Positions 12,445-24,700 of a stretch of DNA of 64,000 nt are shown in pieces. Source of the stretch: Cyrtodaria siliqua (lineage: Eukaryota; Mollusca; Bivalvia; Adapedonta; Hiatellidae); assembly GCA_037043455.1 (NCBI GenBank), contig JAWPHD010003278.1, positions 64,501 through 128,500 on the forward strand, given 5' to 3'. Under the pieces are notes generated by a model, which worked only from the letters and a program-made list of their open reading frames with translations, did no database searches and was not told the DNA's origin. How positions within the stretch are numbered: position 1 is the stretch's first letter; each line of letters begins with the position of its first letter. Both the position numbers and the translations under genes were made by a program.

Positions 12445-12459
12445 ATGACTTGGACTTAA
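12445..12459 (+). promoter_or_regulatory. Four-codon upstream open reading frame
   Basis: ATG ACT TGG ACT TAA ends two bases before the esterase start codon at 12462. If the mRNA leader includes it, it could reduce initiation at the main start. Transcription start is unknown. Confidence 0.45.
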
Positions 12460-12461
12460 AA

Positions 12462-12713
12462 ATGTTAAAAGTTTGCCCTTTAGTCATACTGATCGGATTG
12501 CTTGTAACCATATACGTAGATTTCGTACAATGCCAAACGTTCACCCACAAGTATAATGTTCGAGTAAATTGTGCTCACGGAGCTCTGGAGGGGTTCTCAA
12601 TTCCCTCCCACTACGAGGCCTTTGACAAGCAAAGGATCAATGTCTTTCTAGGAATTCCCTATGCCAAACGCATATCTGAATACAGCGACTGGAGGAGACA
12701 GTTCCGGTTCAAC
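12462..12713 (+). CDS. Esterase exon 1 (residues 1-84)
   Basis: The ATG at 12462 is chosen because it begins directly at a good signal peptide ([15 protein letters not shown]) and the frame has no earlier ATG. Contains GALEGF and FLGIPYAKR, typical of the family N-terminus. Donor AAC|GTAAGT, phase 0. Confidence 0.92.
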
Positions 12714-15700
12714 GTAAGTATGACCAAAAACATATAACAGGTGCGGATTCAGTGGGTTCCCACTGACACCTCCCACTGCGCATTAAAAAAATATATTGTA
12801 ATCGTTGTCAGTATTTATGTAATCTGTTGTCATCCATTGTAATCTTTGTCAATACCTACTAGATCTTTATTAATAACTCACTTTGTCTCGCTAATTATCT
12901 TTTGATCGCTAAAATATAATATATTTCAATTCATAATTTTTCATTGCAGAGATGTTGAGATTTTATCTTATTTTCGGTAGGTGATAAAATTTGCGTTACT
13001 CGGTTTTTATCCTTAGGTTCTATAGTAAAATAAAAATCTTTGACCAAGTAAAAAGATGATAATTTTCAAGATTTTGATTTTGAAAGATATGTATGTTGAA
13101 TAAGTTTGCATGAATGTGCATGAAATATGCAGGGTTTTAAAAGAATCACATTGTAGATACCTTAATTTTAACAGTAAACTTGGTTGAACATCAAGGATAA
13201 AGACCGAGTTTATCACCTACCAGAATGAATTAGGTAGGTCTTATTTCTGGTCACTGATTGGTCAGTTTTATTGATGATGCTCTGTCAAAATTATGAATTA
13301 TAATAATGCGTACATTCTAAAGAGAATTTAAAATTTGCATGCCTGTGTAAACAATTCTTTCATCATAGTGTCTTGTGCAGGCCCTCAGTACTTGGGTATC
13401 ATTTATAATGCTGTTTTTACTTGTATGTATGATCCATATGTTATCTTAATTGCTATGATTTGATTTCCTGTTTGTTCATTGTCATGTTCACATTGTTATG
13501 AATATTACGACAATAAATTATTCTATTCTATTCTATTTATATCTATCACTGCAAATTCACATACTTTTAATTGCACACTGCAATTTTATCCTATACCTAA
13601 CGCTGAACTTTTAATTGCTCACTGAAGGGACCGTCTACGTCGTACAGGGTACTACAAGAATGTACGTCGGATACATTCGTATGTATACACGTATGTACCT
13701 TGAGAAAATATTCCAACCACTATGAGTGGACATTTTGACACATTTTCAAACACGCTTTACCTTTGATTTGATACAGAAACCAGAAAAGCCCTCGTGGACA
13801 GGTATATGGGATGCAACAAAGTACAGACCTGCTTGCCCGCAGTTGCCATGGCTTGTCAAACAGACGGTTCCAGGCTTCGATAGAACGAGGGACACCAGTG
13901 AAGATTGTCTGTACATGAATATCTTTGCACCAAATGTAAGTAGACCCAAAAGTTCATGTAGCTCATAAACACTATTTATGGGGTTACCATGGTATTTTAT
14001 GGGGTTACCATTGTAATTTAACGAAAAGAAGCCATGCAGCCAGAAAACTCTTATAAATGTCCCAAGATAAATTGTGTTATAACATGTTATAGTTATCGTT
14101 GTTTGATATATATTATTTTTAATCAGAAGACAAGGCTTCTGGGAGTGTAATATAAAGCAGGGTCTTCCACAGGCCATTTAAGAGCATATATATTCCCCCT
14201 ATCCCTTAATTTTAAAATTTAATTTCCCCCTACTCCTTAATTAACCCCCATATCCTTTGATCTCTGACCTATCCCTTAAAAACACCAATAAATCTCCAAA
14301 ATGCATTATACCTGTCTATAAATAGCTCCTTGTAGGCTATACTTCTTTAAAATCCTTTCACTTACAGTTGAAATATATATACTTTACAAATTGTATCTAA
14401 ATAAATAATGATATGTAAAAATATTGGTCACGCGCCAAAGGGTACCTCCCTTGCACACATGCCCCATGACGTTCAAATTCAATTTTCTCTATCCCTTAAA
14501 TAATTTCTGCGGAAGACCCTGTAAAGCCGTGAATTATTTATCCTTATACAGTAGTGTATTAACTGTGCAATGAGGACGGAATCACTGTGTTTGTATGCAG
14601 AAAAAACAGTCACACTTATTTGCATGGTATATCATACAATACATTATCATACAATACAATACAATACAATACATTATCCTACAATACATTATCCTACAAT
14701 ACAATACATTATCATACAATACATTATCATACAATACATTATCATACAATACAATACATTATCATACAATACATTATCATACAATACATTATCATACCAT
14801 ACATTATCATACAATACATTCTGACAGACCTTAATATTTATATTTGAAATCTTTAAAATGCTTTAAGTATAATATTTATACACATGTGACTGTATTTTTT
14901 ACTTTAATACACCCATATCCTATAATTTTATCCAACTTGTTCATTAAGGTAATACAGCCATTCATGTCTTGATCTGTTTTTATTTTCTCTTTTGACATGA
15001 TTTCTAATGTAAATAATTTTTAAAACAAATGAATACTCACTGATTGGTGGTTTATGAAGGAAAAAAATTGTCTATATCCCAGGTAGATCTTGTTTTGTGT
15101 GCTCTGTAGTGTCTGGTCTCATTATCAGCCCAACTCTCTTACTAACTGTGTAACATATTATGTTGGCCATCCCCAGGGATGGATTCAGGATTTCAGATTT
15201 GGAGGAGGTGCCTGTGGGGAGGGTGTGGGGGAGCAACTTTAAAAAAACAACAACGACAAAATGCTTTTTACATATGAATTTTCATAACTTTTCTGATTTT
15301 AGTGGGGGAGGGGAGTGTGGGGTGGGGGATGGAGGGTGCACCAACCCCTGATCCCCAATGTCATTGTAAATATAATAACTTTCTACTGAACAAACCACTT
15401 TTTTTTTAATGTCCTTTTTTGTTCCATCTTATTTTGTGGATTCAGCGCGATGTGTTTTCTGAGCTGGATGTATCCAGTTAAGGCTGACCATAAAATATTG
15501 TTGGTTTGCTGTTTCCCTAACTACCCATGAAAAAAGTCCCTACAGTACTGAAAAGTTTTTATAGCAATTCTTTAACATAACTTTTTTCGTACTATCTTTA
15601 GTATATTTTTCCTTCCATTTCTTAAGGTTTTTACTGTCTTAGGCAAAAAAATAAATAATTCACCTACCTACCTACCAATAAAATCATGGGTCGGGATCAA

Positions 15701-18700
15701 CAAACTAATGTACTTTTAAGGATGGCCTAGTGTTGTTATGAATCTTGATAAATAAACATGTTGACCGAACATGTCTGTGCATTTAGTAAGATTTTTTTAT
15801 TAATTCATAAACATGTAGTTTAATGACAGTACAGATTTAAGGAAGGTGGCAGTTAGAAAGATAAAAGTGCTGTTTTAAAGGGACATACGGCAATCTCGGT
15901 TATTCTTAAAACTACCGTATCTAACTGGCTTTTCTAACGTGCGTATCTGTCATGATTAATAATTATATGAATGGTTCAAAGTATTAAATTTCATACCCCA
16001 TCCTTCCCCTTCTCCAAGAAGGAAAAACGGGGTTGGCTGGGGTATGAAATAAAACCTCAATTTCGGCTTAAAACGTTTGCATATTGTAAAATTAAACCAT
16101 TTAATAGGTAATTTTAAACAGGTTATCACATTTTTCCAGTAAAAAATGTTTTTAAATGAGTTTTATTATCGAAATATCCGTTATAAAATCCTGCTAATAT
16201 AAGCTTTCCCATCACTGCGGGACCATGTAATGTAACTAATAGTTGATATATTGCATAATAAACTGGAAGGCTTTTTCAGAAATATTCAGCTATATATGCT
16301 TCATATTTTATATTCAGTTATGCATATGGGGACATCCTCCATAAATTCAGTGTTTCATTTAGGAAGAATATACGAAGTATGCATTTTAATTGTTCTTCAA
16401 TAAGTCACTGCGTCGTCTAATGTCCATTTTTTTCCCTCCAGAAAACAGATGAGATTCCCGTGGCTAACCCACCCCTGTATCCTGTGATGGTGTTTCTCCA
16501 CGGAGGGGGCTGGACCATGGGCGCCTCCCAACAGTACCCGGGCGTCTTCTTGGCTGAGAGGAAAGTGGTCGTAGTTACCTTCAATTACAGGCTCAATGCC
16601 TTAGGTACTCTATTTAGTTTCTTTGTTGAGAGAACTTTAAAGGGGTTGATGCACTATTTTCAAACATGATTTATTTAAAAGGGCTCTGAAAAACTTGAAA
16701 GAATTATCAAAATGTCATGAAAAATAAAGGAGATATGACCTATTGAAAATTTGCAAAGAACATAAATGGATGCGGCCATCTGTGAACGATGATGTCATAG
16801 CGCCTTTTTACCATATATGACATATTGACAAAATGTCTTTTAAAGAAAATCACTGCAAATTGATTAAAATAAATATACAGATGTAAAATGTATAAATTAT
16901 ATTTATTTTGCTTTTACAGTGATTTTCTTTAAAATACATTTTGTCAATATACCATACGTAGTAAAAAGGCGCGATGACGTCATTGTTCAAAGATGGCCGC
17001 CTCCATTCATGTCTCTTTCCAAATTTTCAATAGGTCATATCTCCTTTATTGTTCATTGCATTTTGATAATTCTTTCAGCTTTTTTCAAGTTTTTTAGAGC
17101 CCTTTAAAATAAACCTTGTTTGAAAATAGTGCATCAACCCCTTTAACATTTGTTTTTTGCTTGATTGTTCAAAGAATAAGGGAGCTTTCCCCTCAGTGTC
17201 GGTGGCCCCCTCACATTAAAATTTTGGTGCAAGTTGACAATAACTTTCTAATCACTCAACATGCTCAAAACAGTTGATTGAAACTTCACACAAGTGTTAC
17301 AATATATAGCAAAACAACATGAGAGTTCATTAACTGTAGTTTTAAATTTGACAAAAGAATGCCCATATTATACTTACCATATTTTACCTTGTTTTTTTAC
17401 TTCTTTTACGGTTTACGAAAGGGGAGTGCGTACAATACAGGGAAATAGTATGAATTCATTTTTTTCTTGCATTTTATATGGGAAACATGGGGAAAAAATT
17501 TCACCATTTATTGAAATTCTGCAACAAATATGCAAAATTAATATATTTTAATAATAGATCTCCACTTGATTCATTTCGCCATCATCGCTTTCACTGTTTT
17601 CGTCTGCTGCATTTAAATATCAGGATAAAATTCAAGAATGTATAAGTCGAAATTATACTGAGTTAATAAATCAAGATTCTAATTTTAAAGCTTAATAAAA
17701 ACTTAAACATTGCAGTGTGTCCCTTGAAAGTTTTCTTAAAACATGTTTTAACGAAGAAACTGAATGCAATTTTAAACATCTTGTAAGCCTCTTGTAAAAT
17801 GCATTCAGTTTCTTCGTTAAAACATCTTGTAAGATTCTTGTAAAATGCATTCAGTTTCTTCGTTAAAACATCTTGTAAGCCTCTTGTAAAAGGCATTCAG
17901 TTTCTTCGTTAAAACATCTTGTAAGCCTCTTGTAAAATGCATTCAGTTTCTTCGTTAAAACATCTTGTAAGCTTCTTGTAAAATGCATTCAGTTTCTTCA
18001 TTAAAACATCTTGTAAGCCTCTTGTAAAAGGCATTCAGTTTCTTCGTTAACACTTCTTATAAGCCTCTTGTAAAATGCATTCAGTTTCTTCGTTAAAACA
18101 TCTTGTAAGACAACTTTAAAGGGACACACTGCAATGTTTAAGATTTTATTAAGCATTAAAATTAGAATTTAACATAATTTATGACCACGGCACTCATTTG
18201 GCCATTTTTGGTGCCGAAATTCGACCCTATTCCCCTCCCCTAAAAGTATATATTTTCCTCATTTTCCTGTGAAAAATTCCTCTTAAAAAAAAAAATATAC
18301 ATAAAATTTTGAACTCCATTGGAAAACAGCATACTTTCTGCCATTTGGAATGCTACATTCTTGCTGCCACTTAAATAAAAACAAAAACAAAGCTAATTAG
18401 TGTTTCTTAGAAAGTCCCCTTTGATATGAAAACAATGCAAAATTCCCTTCCTGAGGGCCCTGGCCCCAGACCCCTAAAAGCTGACTAGTGCCCGATGAGG
18501 CACTTTGTGGTGTCAGACCTTTTAATTTCCTTTCACATGCATTCATAAATAACAAGACTTTCTCTAACTTTTAAATACATTCATCCAGTTGTCTCATAAA
18601 ATCTGTGTTATGTCAGTGAACTTTTTAAAGATCTTCTGTTTATTATTATTAATTATAATAATTAGAGTAATATTATCTTCTTATTACTCCCCATATTTAG

Positions 18701-21700
18701 GTTTCTTGAGTACAGGGGACCAGTACTCCCCAGGAAACTTCGGACTCTGGGACCAGCAAAGGGCCCTGGAGTTTGTGAAGGAGAACATCAGGTTTTTCCG
18801 TGGGGACCCGGGAATGGTCACCCTTTTTGGGCAGAGTACCGGTGCGGCAGCTGTGGGTCTACATCTCCTGTCGCCAAGATCGTACAGTAAGCGTTATAAG
18901 GAATGGAACTGTAATTTATATGAGATGAATGTTGGTTGCTTATTCATAACTTTCACATGACATCATCAAAATAATTTGACCAATCAGTGATCAATAAAAT
19001 AAAAGACCTTTGCATTCTGGTATGGGGTAAATTCGGTGTTTATCGTTTCTGCTCAACTGACTTTAGCCCTTTATAAAACTGTAGTGATAATTATATTAAA
19101 AGCTTTGTTTTTTGTGTACATCTTTGTATCTTCTTTTGGTGTTGTCTGATTTTAAAACACCAACATGGATACATTTAATTTAAATCATGGTCTAATATTT
19201 TCATTTTCATATAAAGATTGGGGATAAAGTCCGAGGTGAAACCCCTTTATTTTCACCTATTGAATATCTCGACCTACCGGAAGTTGACCAGATGTTGACC
19301 AGATGTGAAAGTTATGAATATGAGAATTTACTTTAGAGCAGTCTATTAAATCATTTTAGAATTATTTTATAAGTAGAATTTTGTGATTCTGGATTTTAAG
19401 AGCGTCATTGCTCAATGTCCAGTAAAACCTCATGAGTTCTGAGAATGGAATGAGTTTCTCCACCTTGCTAAATTGACTGGTTTCATTGGTCCATTTTTTA
19501 TCACTGAATTGAATTGAATTGAATTGGATTTTATAGTCGCACCAACAGCTAAGGTCATATGGCGACTTTCCAGCTTCCACTGGTGGAGGAAGACACCAGG
19601 TGCCCCTCCGGGCAATTTTCGTGCACGGGCGGGCACCTGGGTAGAACCACCGATGTTCCGCACGCCAGCTGGATAGCTTCCTCACATTAAGATTCCTAGG
19701 CCCCTGAGGGATCGAACCTACAGCAGTGAGGGGCAAGTGATTGCAAGTCAGAGACTCTAACCACTCGGCCATGGACGCCCCCTTTATCACTGAACAAATC
19801 AGAATGCTTCATTCATATTTTCATTTGGTTGTTTCTATCATGACATCACTTTTTGGTATTATGACATCACATCACATCCCGGTATTATAACATCACGTCA
19901 TGCTATGATGATGCAACACAGTGAGTTCTGAGAATGATTGTTTAAATTGCTGTGAGAAACAGATTAAGACTGTTTGTATCTCTCACTGACATAAAATTCT
20001 AAATATAAAATAATCCTAAAATGATTTAATAGACTGTTTTAATGGATGGCGTTTTTCAAAGCAATGATTATCTCACTTTTCAAAGTAATTGGAGTAATCA
20101 TTTCTCAAAGTAATGATTAACTCTCAGGCTGATCAGGGTTTACAATGTCTGACTGCTGATCAGCCATTTTCCCCAAATTTGAAAAAAACCTTTGTCACAT
20201 AAATGCAATGGTCATAATTTAAAGAAGTTCAGTTACACACATAATGTCATTTGATGGACAATTTATTGAGCTTTCTTTTAATTTTGTGTCGCTATAAGGC
20301 ATGATTTTCCATTATAAATTTACCGTACATGTTTTTCGTTAGTTTTCAAACCATCAGAATGATTTGACTAAGATGTAAAAATCTGTGAAATTTCCAGAAA
20401 AATAGGAAAGTGTAGAAATCGTTTAAATATGTTAAAATCCAGACTTTAATGCGTGATGAATCTTATTCCAGAAACATATAGCATCTCTCCGTGGCCGAAT
20501 GGTTAACAACGTTGCGTTGTAAACCTTCGCCTCTCACCGCTGTGGGATCGAATCCCACTGGGAGCACGACTTGTGAGGAAGTGTCGATTCTTACGCATGG
20601 CGGGAGGTGTACAGTACTGGTTCTACCCAGGAAAAGTGGTTGATCTGCCTCCACCACAAAAAATAATTGACCGTCTTATATAACCTTACACGTGTTGAAA
20701 ATGACATAAAACAAACAAACCAGAAACATATTTGACACAATATACTTACACAAGAGCTCTTCCTTTTGATAAAAATGTCAGCTTATTTAAAATTCAGGCC
20801 TTTTGAAATTCCACTGTAGGGCAGGAACATATGTTGCTGTGTAACTCGTCCTGATTAATGTTTGAATTGTTAAAAAATTATCTGAATTTCTACTCATCCT
20901 GCATCAATGAGCACTCGTCATGGCTGCTACTGGAACCAGAGCGTGTGACTTTGTGGTGAGTTACGAAAATATGACAAATGAAACAAACTATTAGTCTTCA
21001 ATGCTTAGCTGAACCTTCACTATTAGTTGGCAGTTAACTACTTATTAACAGAAAACATCAGACTCCCAGTTGATTGAAAGTGAATTCATTACTTGCAAAT
21101 AATTGGAAATTAATTAATCGCCAAACTTTATTTCCATAGATTTATTCCACCAAGCAATCATGATGTCCGGGTCGGACAGGTGTCAGTGGGCCATCATACC
21201 TAGTATAGAAGATGCACGTGACTATGCACGAACACTGGCCACTGAGCTCGGATGCCCATCAAATGATAACCAGCGACTTGTCACATGCATGCAGCTGTAC
21301 AGAACAGCAGACGAGATCGTGAATGCTTCTGCAAGAGTCAGAGTTGCGGTATGGAACTTACATTTTTATGCCCCCACCACCGAATAGTGAGTTGGCATAT
21401 AGCATTAGCGTCTGTGGATCCATCTGACCTGAAAAGTTTGTGTGTCTTTCTCCTCCCGCAGTTTTCAATCAGTTGTTTTGAAACTTTACAGGATGCTTAC
21501 CTGGGCATGTCAAGATGGGCATAATGATTCTGCATCAAAATTGACCTTGTATTACCAGAGTTACGGCCCTTTTTTTCTTCAGATTTTATGTCTGTAGACT
21601 ATTGTCGGTAGGGGCATCCTTGTCCCATGGACTTATTCTAAGCTACTAAACTGAGGGATTCTTTAATTAATTCAAGCCTCATTCACGTCAAACCTTTTGT

Positions 21701-24700
21701 ACATTGAGATAATATAATGAGGCATGGATTCTTGGTCCTTTGGACAGTGTCGACAGTGTGTACTTAAATCGTGGCCATTACTCGAATGGAATTGTTGTTA
21801 AATGGGTCATCAACACCTTATATAGGTTATTCCAAGTCATCCTAGATAGAGGGGACGGATACATAGAAATCCAGGAAACTTGCCCTACATCTTACTCTTG
21901 AATAGGTTATTTACCGTGCTCTTTCTCAGAGGTTAGTTAATGTTCCCATCCCACGGATGAGGCTAGAGTTAGTGTCTTACTATAGCGGTGCTTTTTTCTA
22001 TATTTTGGGAAAATAGGCTATTAGCACATACCGTCAGATTTGTAATTAAAGCGTGATTTTTCATAAAATTGGGAAACAAAACAATAAAACATTCATTTAT
22101 AGTTGTATCTTTCATACTGTTTACAGTAAAACATGAACAACAGTGGCATTTAAAAGCATTTCATTTTCAATACTTGTCAAACTTTTGACACTTTTCTGTG
22201 TATTTTTTTTTTCCTTCTTTCAGTTGGGATTTTTTGTCTCAAAATTGGGGGGAAAAGATATGTTTTGGCATGGGGAATATGGCACAATATCGGCTATAAA
22301 ACAGCCAAAAAAACTGTAAAGTAACCCACCAGTGAGGTTAGAACCCGTGATCTTCTGATTCAGAGAAGCTTGCTAGCCACTCGACCACTGTGGCTCCCTG
22401 TTTGCATCCACTCTCTATCTTGAAATGGATTGAGATATTTTAATTAAACTAATTAATTGTCAGCAAGTCTGGCATGTGGAGTACTGAAATCTGGTATACA
22501 TTTCAGGAAGGAACTGTGGGCAACCCGTGGGGCCCAGTGGTGGATGGACCCTATCAGGGGTCTCAGTATGCATTTCTGACTGACCCACCTGAGTCTATGA
22601 GGCAGCAGGGCCGGTTCCAGCGCCTTAGAGTCATGGGAGGTCTTGTGAAGGACGACGGATCATACTTCATACGTAAGTACACAATGATTGTAAAGGGGTT
22701 AAGATCTGGAAGGATTGTCAATGTCAAACCAAATATAAATAAATTATATTGTGACTCATTTTAACATAAAACATTCAAGTGCACTGGATTTGATGTCATG
22801 TTCCATCTGGTTCAATTTTTATAAATGATAAAAATATTACTTTGCTCATCGGGGCTTTAAGGAAACTAAACCACCAAATTTCATTACATAACTGTTCTTT
22901 CAAACTCTATCCATGTGTTCAGGTCATAAAATAAAGCATAATGTGAAAAAAAATAAAAGCCTAGATATATTCACGGGTACTTAAAACTCACATAACTGAA
23001 TATGCATAAAATGAATTAAGAGTTAGTGTCAGCAATGCTAACAATTGTCTGGCCAGGTAAGGCGTTTATATTGTAGTTATAGGTTTCGGATTCGCAATAT
23101 ATACCTTATTGTTAGTAGGCTAACCTTATTTGTTAGTAAATTTGCCTGTTGTTGGTGGGATATCAGCTTTGACAAGTACCTATTTTGTGATTTAAGAACA
23201 GTTTTATAGAAACCACAACATTTATGTGACAGTTACCACAGAAAACTTATAAAGTATTAAGGAAATCTCACTTTCTACACAAAAACTATGTATATTTATT
23301 ATACATTTCAAACCAAATAATTGTACATTTTGAGAAAATCCAACTCAAATGAAAGTTCATTGTTTAAACAAACCAGATTATGGGTAACATAACATAAACA
23401 TCACATTTTGCGCAATTATCTCTGCTTGCAGCCATCAATTAGGCAGAGTTCTCTCCCTTTTCATCCAACGTCATTACTTATTATCTTCCATGCAGCCAAA
23501 ATGCCATTATCAATTAGGCACAGTTCTCCGCCTGCAGCCAACATGCTGTCATCATTTAGGCACAGTTCACTCCCCTTACATCCAGCATGTCATTACTTAT
23601 TGTCTCTGCTTGCAGCCAACATGCTGGCATTAATTATGCACAGTTCGATCGCCTTTCATCCAAGATCTCAATACTTATTATCTCCCTTGCAGCCAATATG
23701 CCGTCCATGGAGGCAGGTGTGTCGGAGACACAGTACAACAACATCATACTAGAATTTCTGCGAGACCGGAAGGTAGCAGATATGGTGAACGCTCAGGAGG
23801 CGCTCACATTTCAGTACTCCTACTGGCCCCAGAGACAGAACTACACCTGGATCCGACAGGAATTAATTGATGTAGGTCTATTGTATCTGTTGTAGAATTT
23901 GTATTCCTTGCATTTTGGTAGCAGTGGATAGTTTCGACATCCAGTTTCTAGCTCCTCCCTCTATTGTTCCTGGGTCAAGTTCCCACAAACATTGGTCATG
24001 TGAGCTGTTGTATTTTAGAGTTGTTTGTGGGACAACACATGCTTTTGATACAGGCGTAAATAATGACTGAACATTTAATTGGCTCAACTCTCTTGTGGTT
24101 GTAAGCTAGATTGACTGATCGGAACTATGTATTGTATCAGTATTGTATCAGTTTTTCTAGCTTCAGGCAATAGATCTGTCTTACTGTTCACCAACTATAC
24201 AAAGAACTGTCATGACAACACCTAGTTGTTTATAACTTAACAGATAAGCTTTCTTAATTTAAGGTTTTCAGTATGGGATGGTATGTGAGTGGTTTTACAG
24301 TCCGACAATTTTGTTTTACTGTGACAAAGTAGTGGAGTTATAGAACTTAATTTTTGACAGTAAAACCAACCACATATTGTTCCAGATTGAAAATCTTAGA
24401 TAGTTATCTCAATTTTGATGCAATTGATGGAAAAATAGGATAAAATCATACACGCACTCCCCTTTTTTCTCTGTCAGTTCCAACTTTAGGTGGTGTTATC
24501 CAATAAGATTGTTGTAACATTATGTGAAGTCATTCGGTAAGTCAGACTTTTATGGTGGCAAATTTGAGTGTCTATACACTAGTGTTGTTCCGATTAATCG
24601 ATTTGATCGATCATCGATCAGCTATGCCTTTGATCTGATTAATCAATTACAATTTTTCATGATCAACTTCTCTCGGTTGATGAAAATTATGGCTCGTTTC

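Larger units (their letters stand above)
2931..12461. other. Intergenic region between divergent genes
   Basis: This 9.5-kb stretch between the SLC18B1-like start and the esterase start holds no exon I can support. It consists largely of SINE heads, inverted-repeat elements and tandem arrays listed separately. Stretches 4750-5450, 5530-5920, 6520-7500 and 9240-9500 show nothing recognisable. Promoters for both genes must lie here, but no core promoter can be assigned by eye; a CACGTG E-box at about 12400-12406 is 60 bases upstream of the esterase start. Confidence 0.6.
13936..16441. other. Esterase intron 2
   Basis: 2506 bases. Contains a MITE at 14158-14521 and a microsatellite at 14631-14820. 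14830-16440 is AT-rich; a 'ttaaagggacatacggcaat' end at 15876-15895 belongs to the same TIR family as 30403-31195. Nothing else recognised. Confidence 0.7.
16605..18700. other. Esterase intron 3
   Basis: 2096 bases. Contains a 510-bp palindromic element (16637-17146) and a MITE with an internal minisatellite (17676-18168). The rest (17150-17670, 18170-18700) shows nothing clear. Confidence 0.7.
18887..21139. other. Esterase intron 4
   Basis: 2253 bases. Holds a reversed family G MITE (18978-19285), a MITE (19339-20036) with a SINE inside it, and a family B SINE (20480-20719). 20040-20460 and 20740-21130 show nothing clear. Confidence 0.7.
21349..22506. other. Esterase intron 5
   Basis: 1158 bases. 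Besides the repeat at 21362-21610 it holds a SINE family C tail fragment (21788-21930) and a tRNA-like segment (22322-22400, minus). Confidence 0.7.

Noticed and set aside
14570..14847. Three overlapping Tyr/His/Asn/Ile-rich frames of 79-86 codons
   Set aside because: Produced by a five-base-multiple microsatellite that has no stop in any forward frame.
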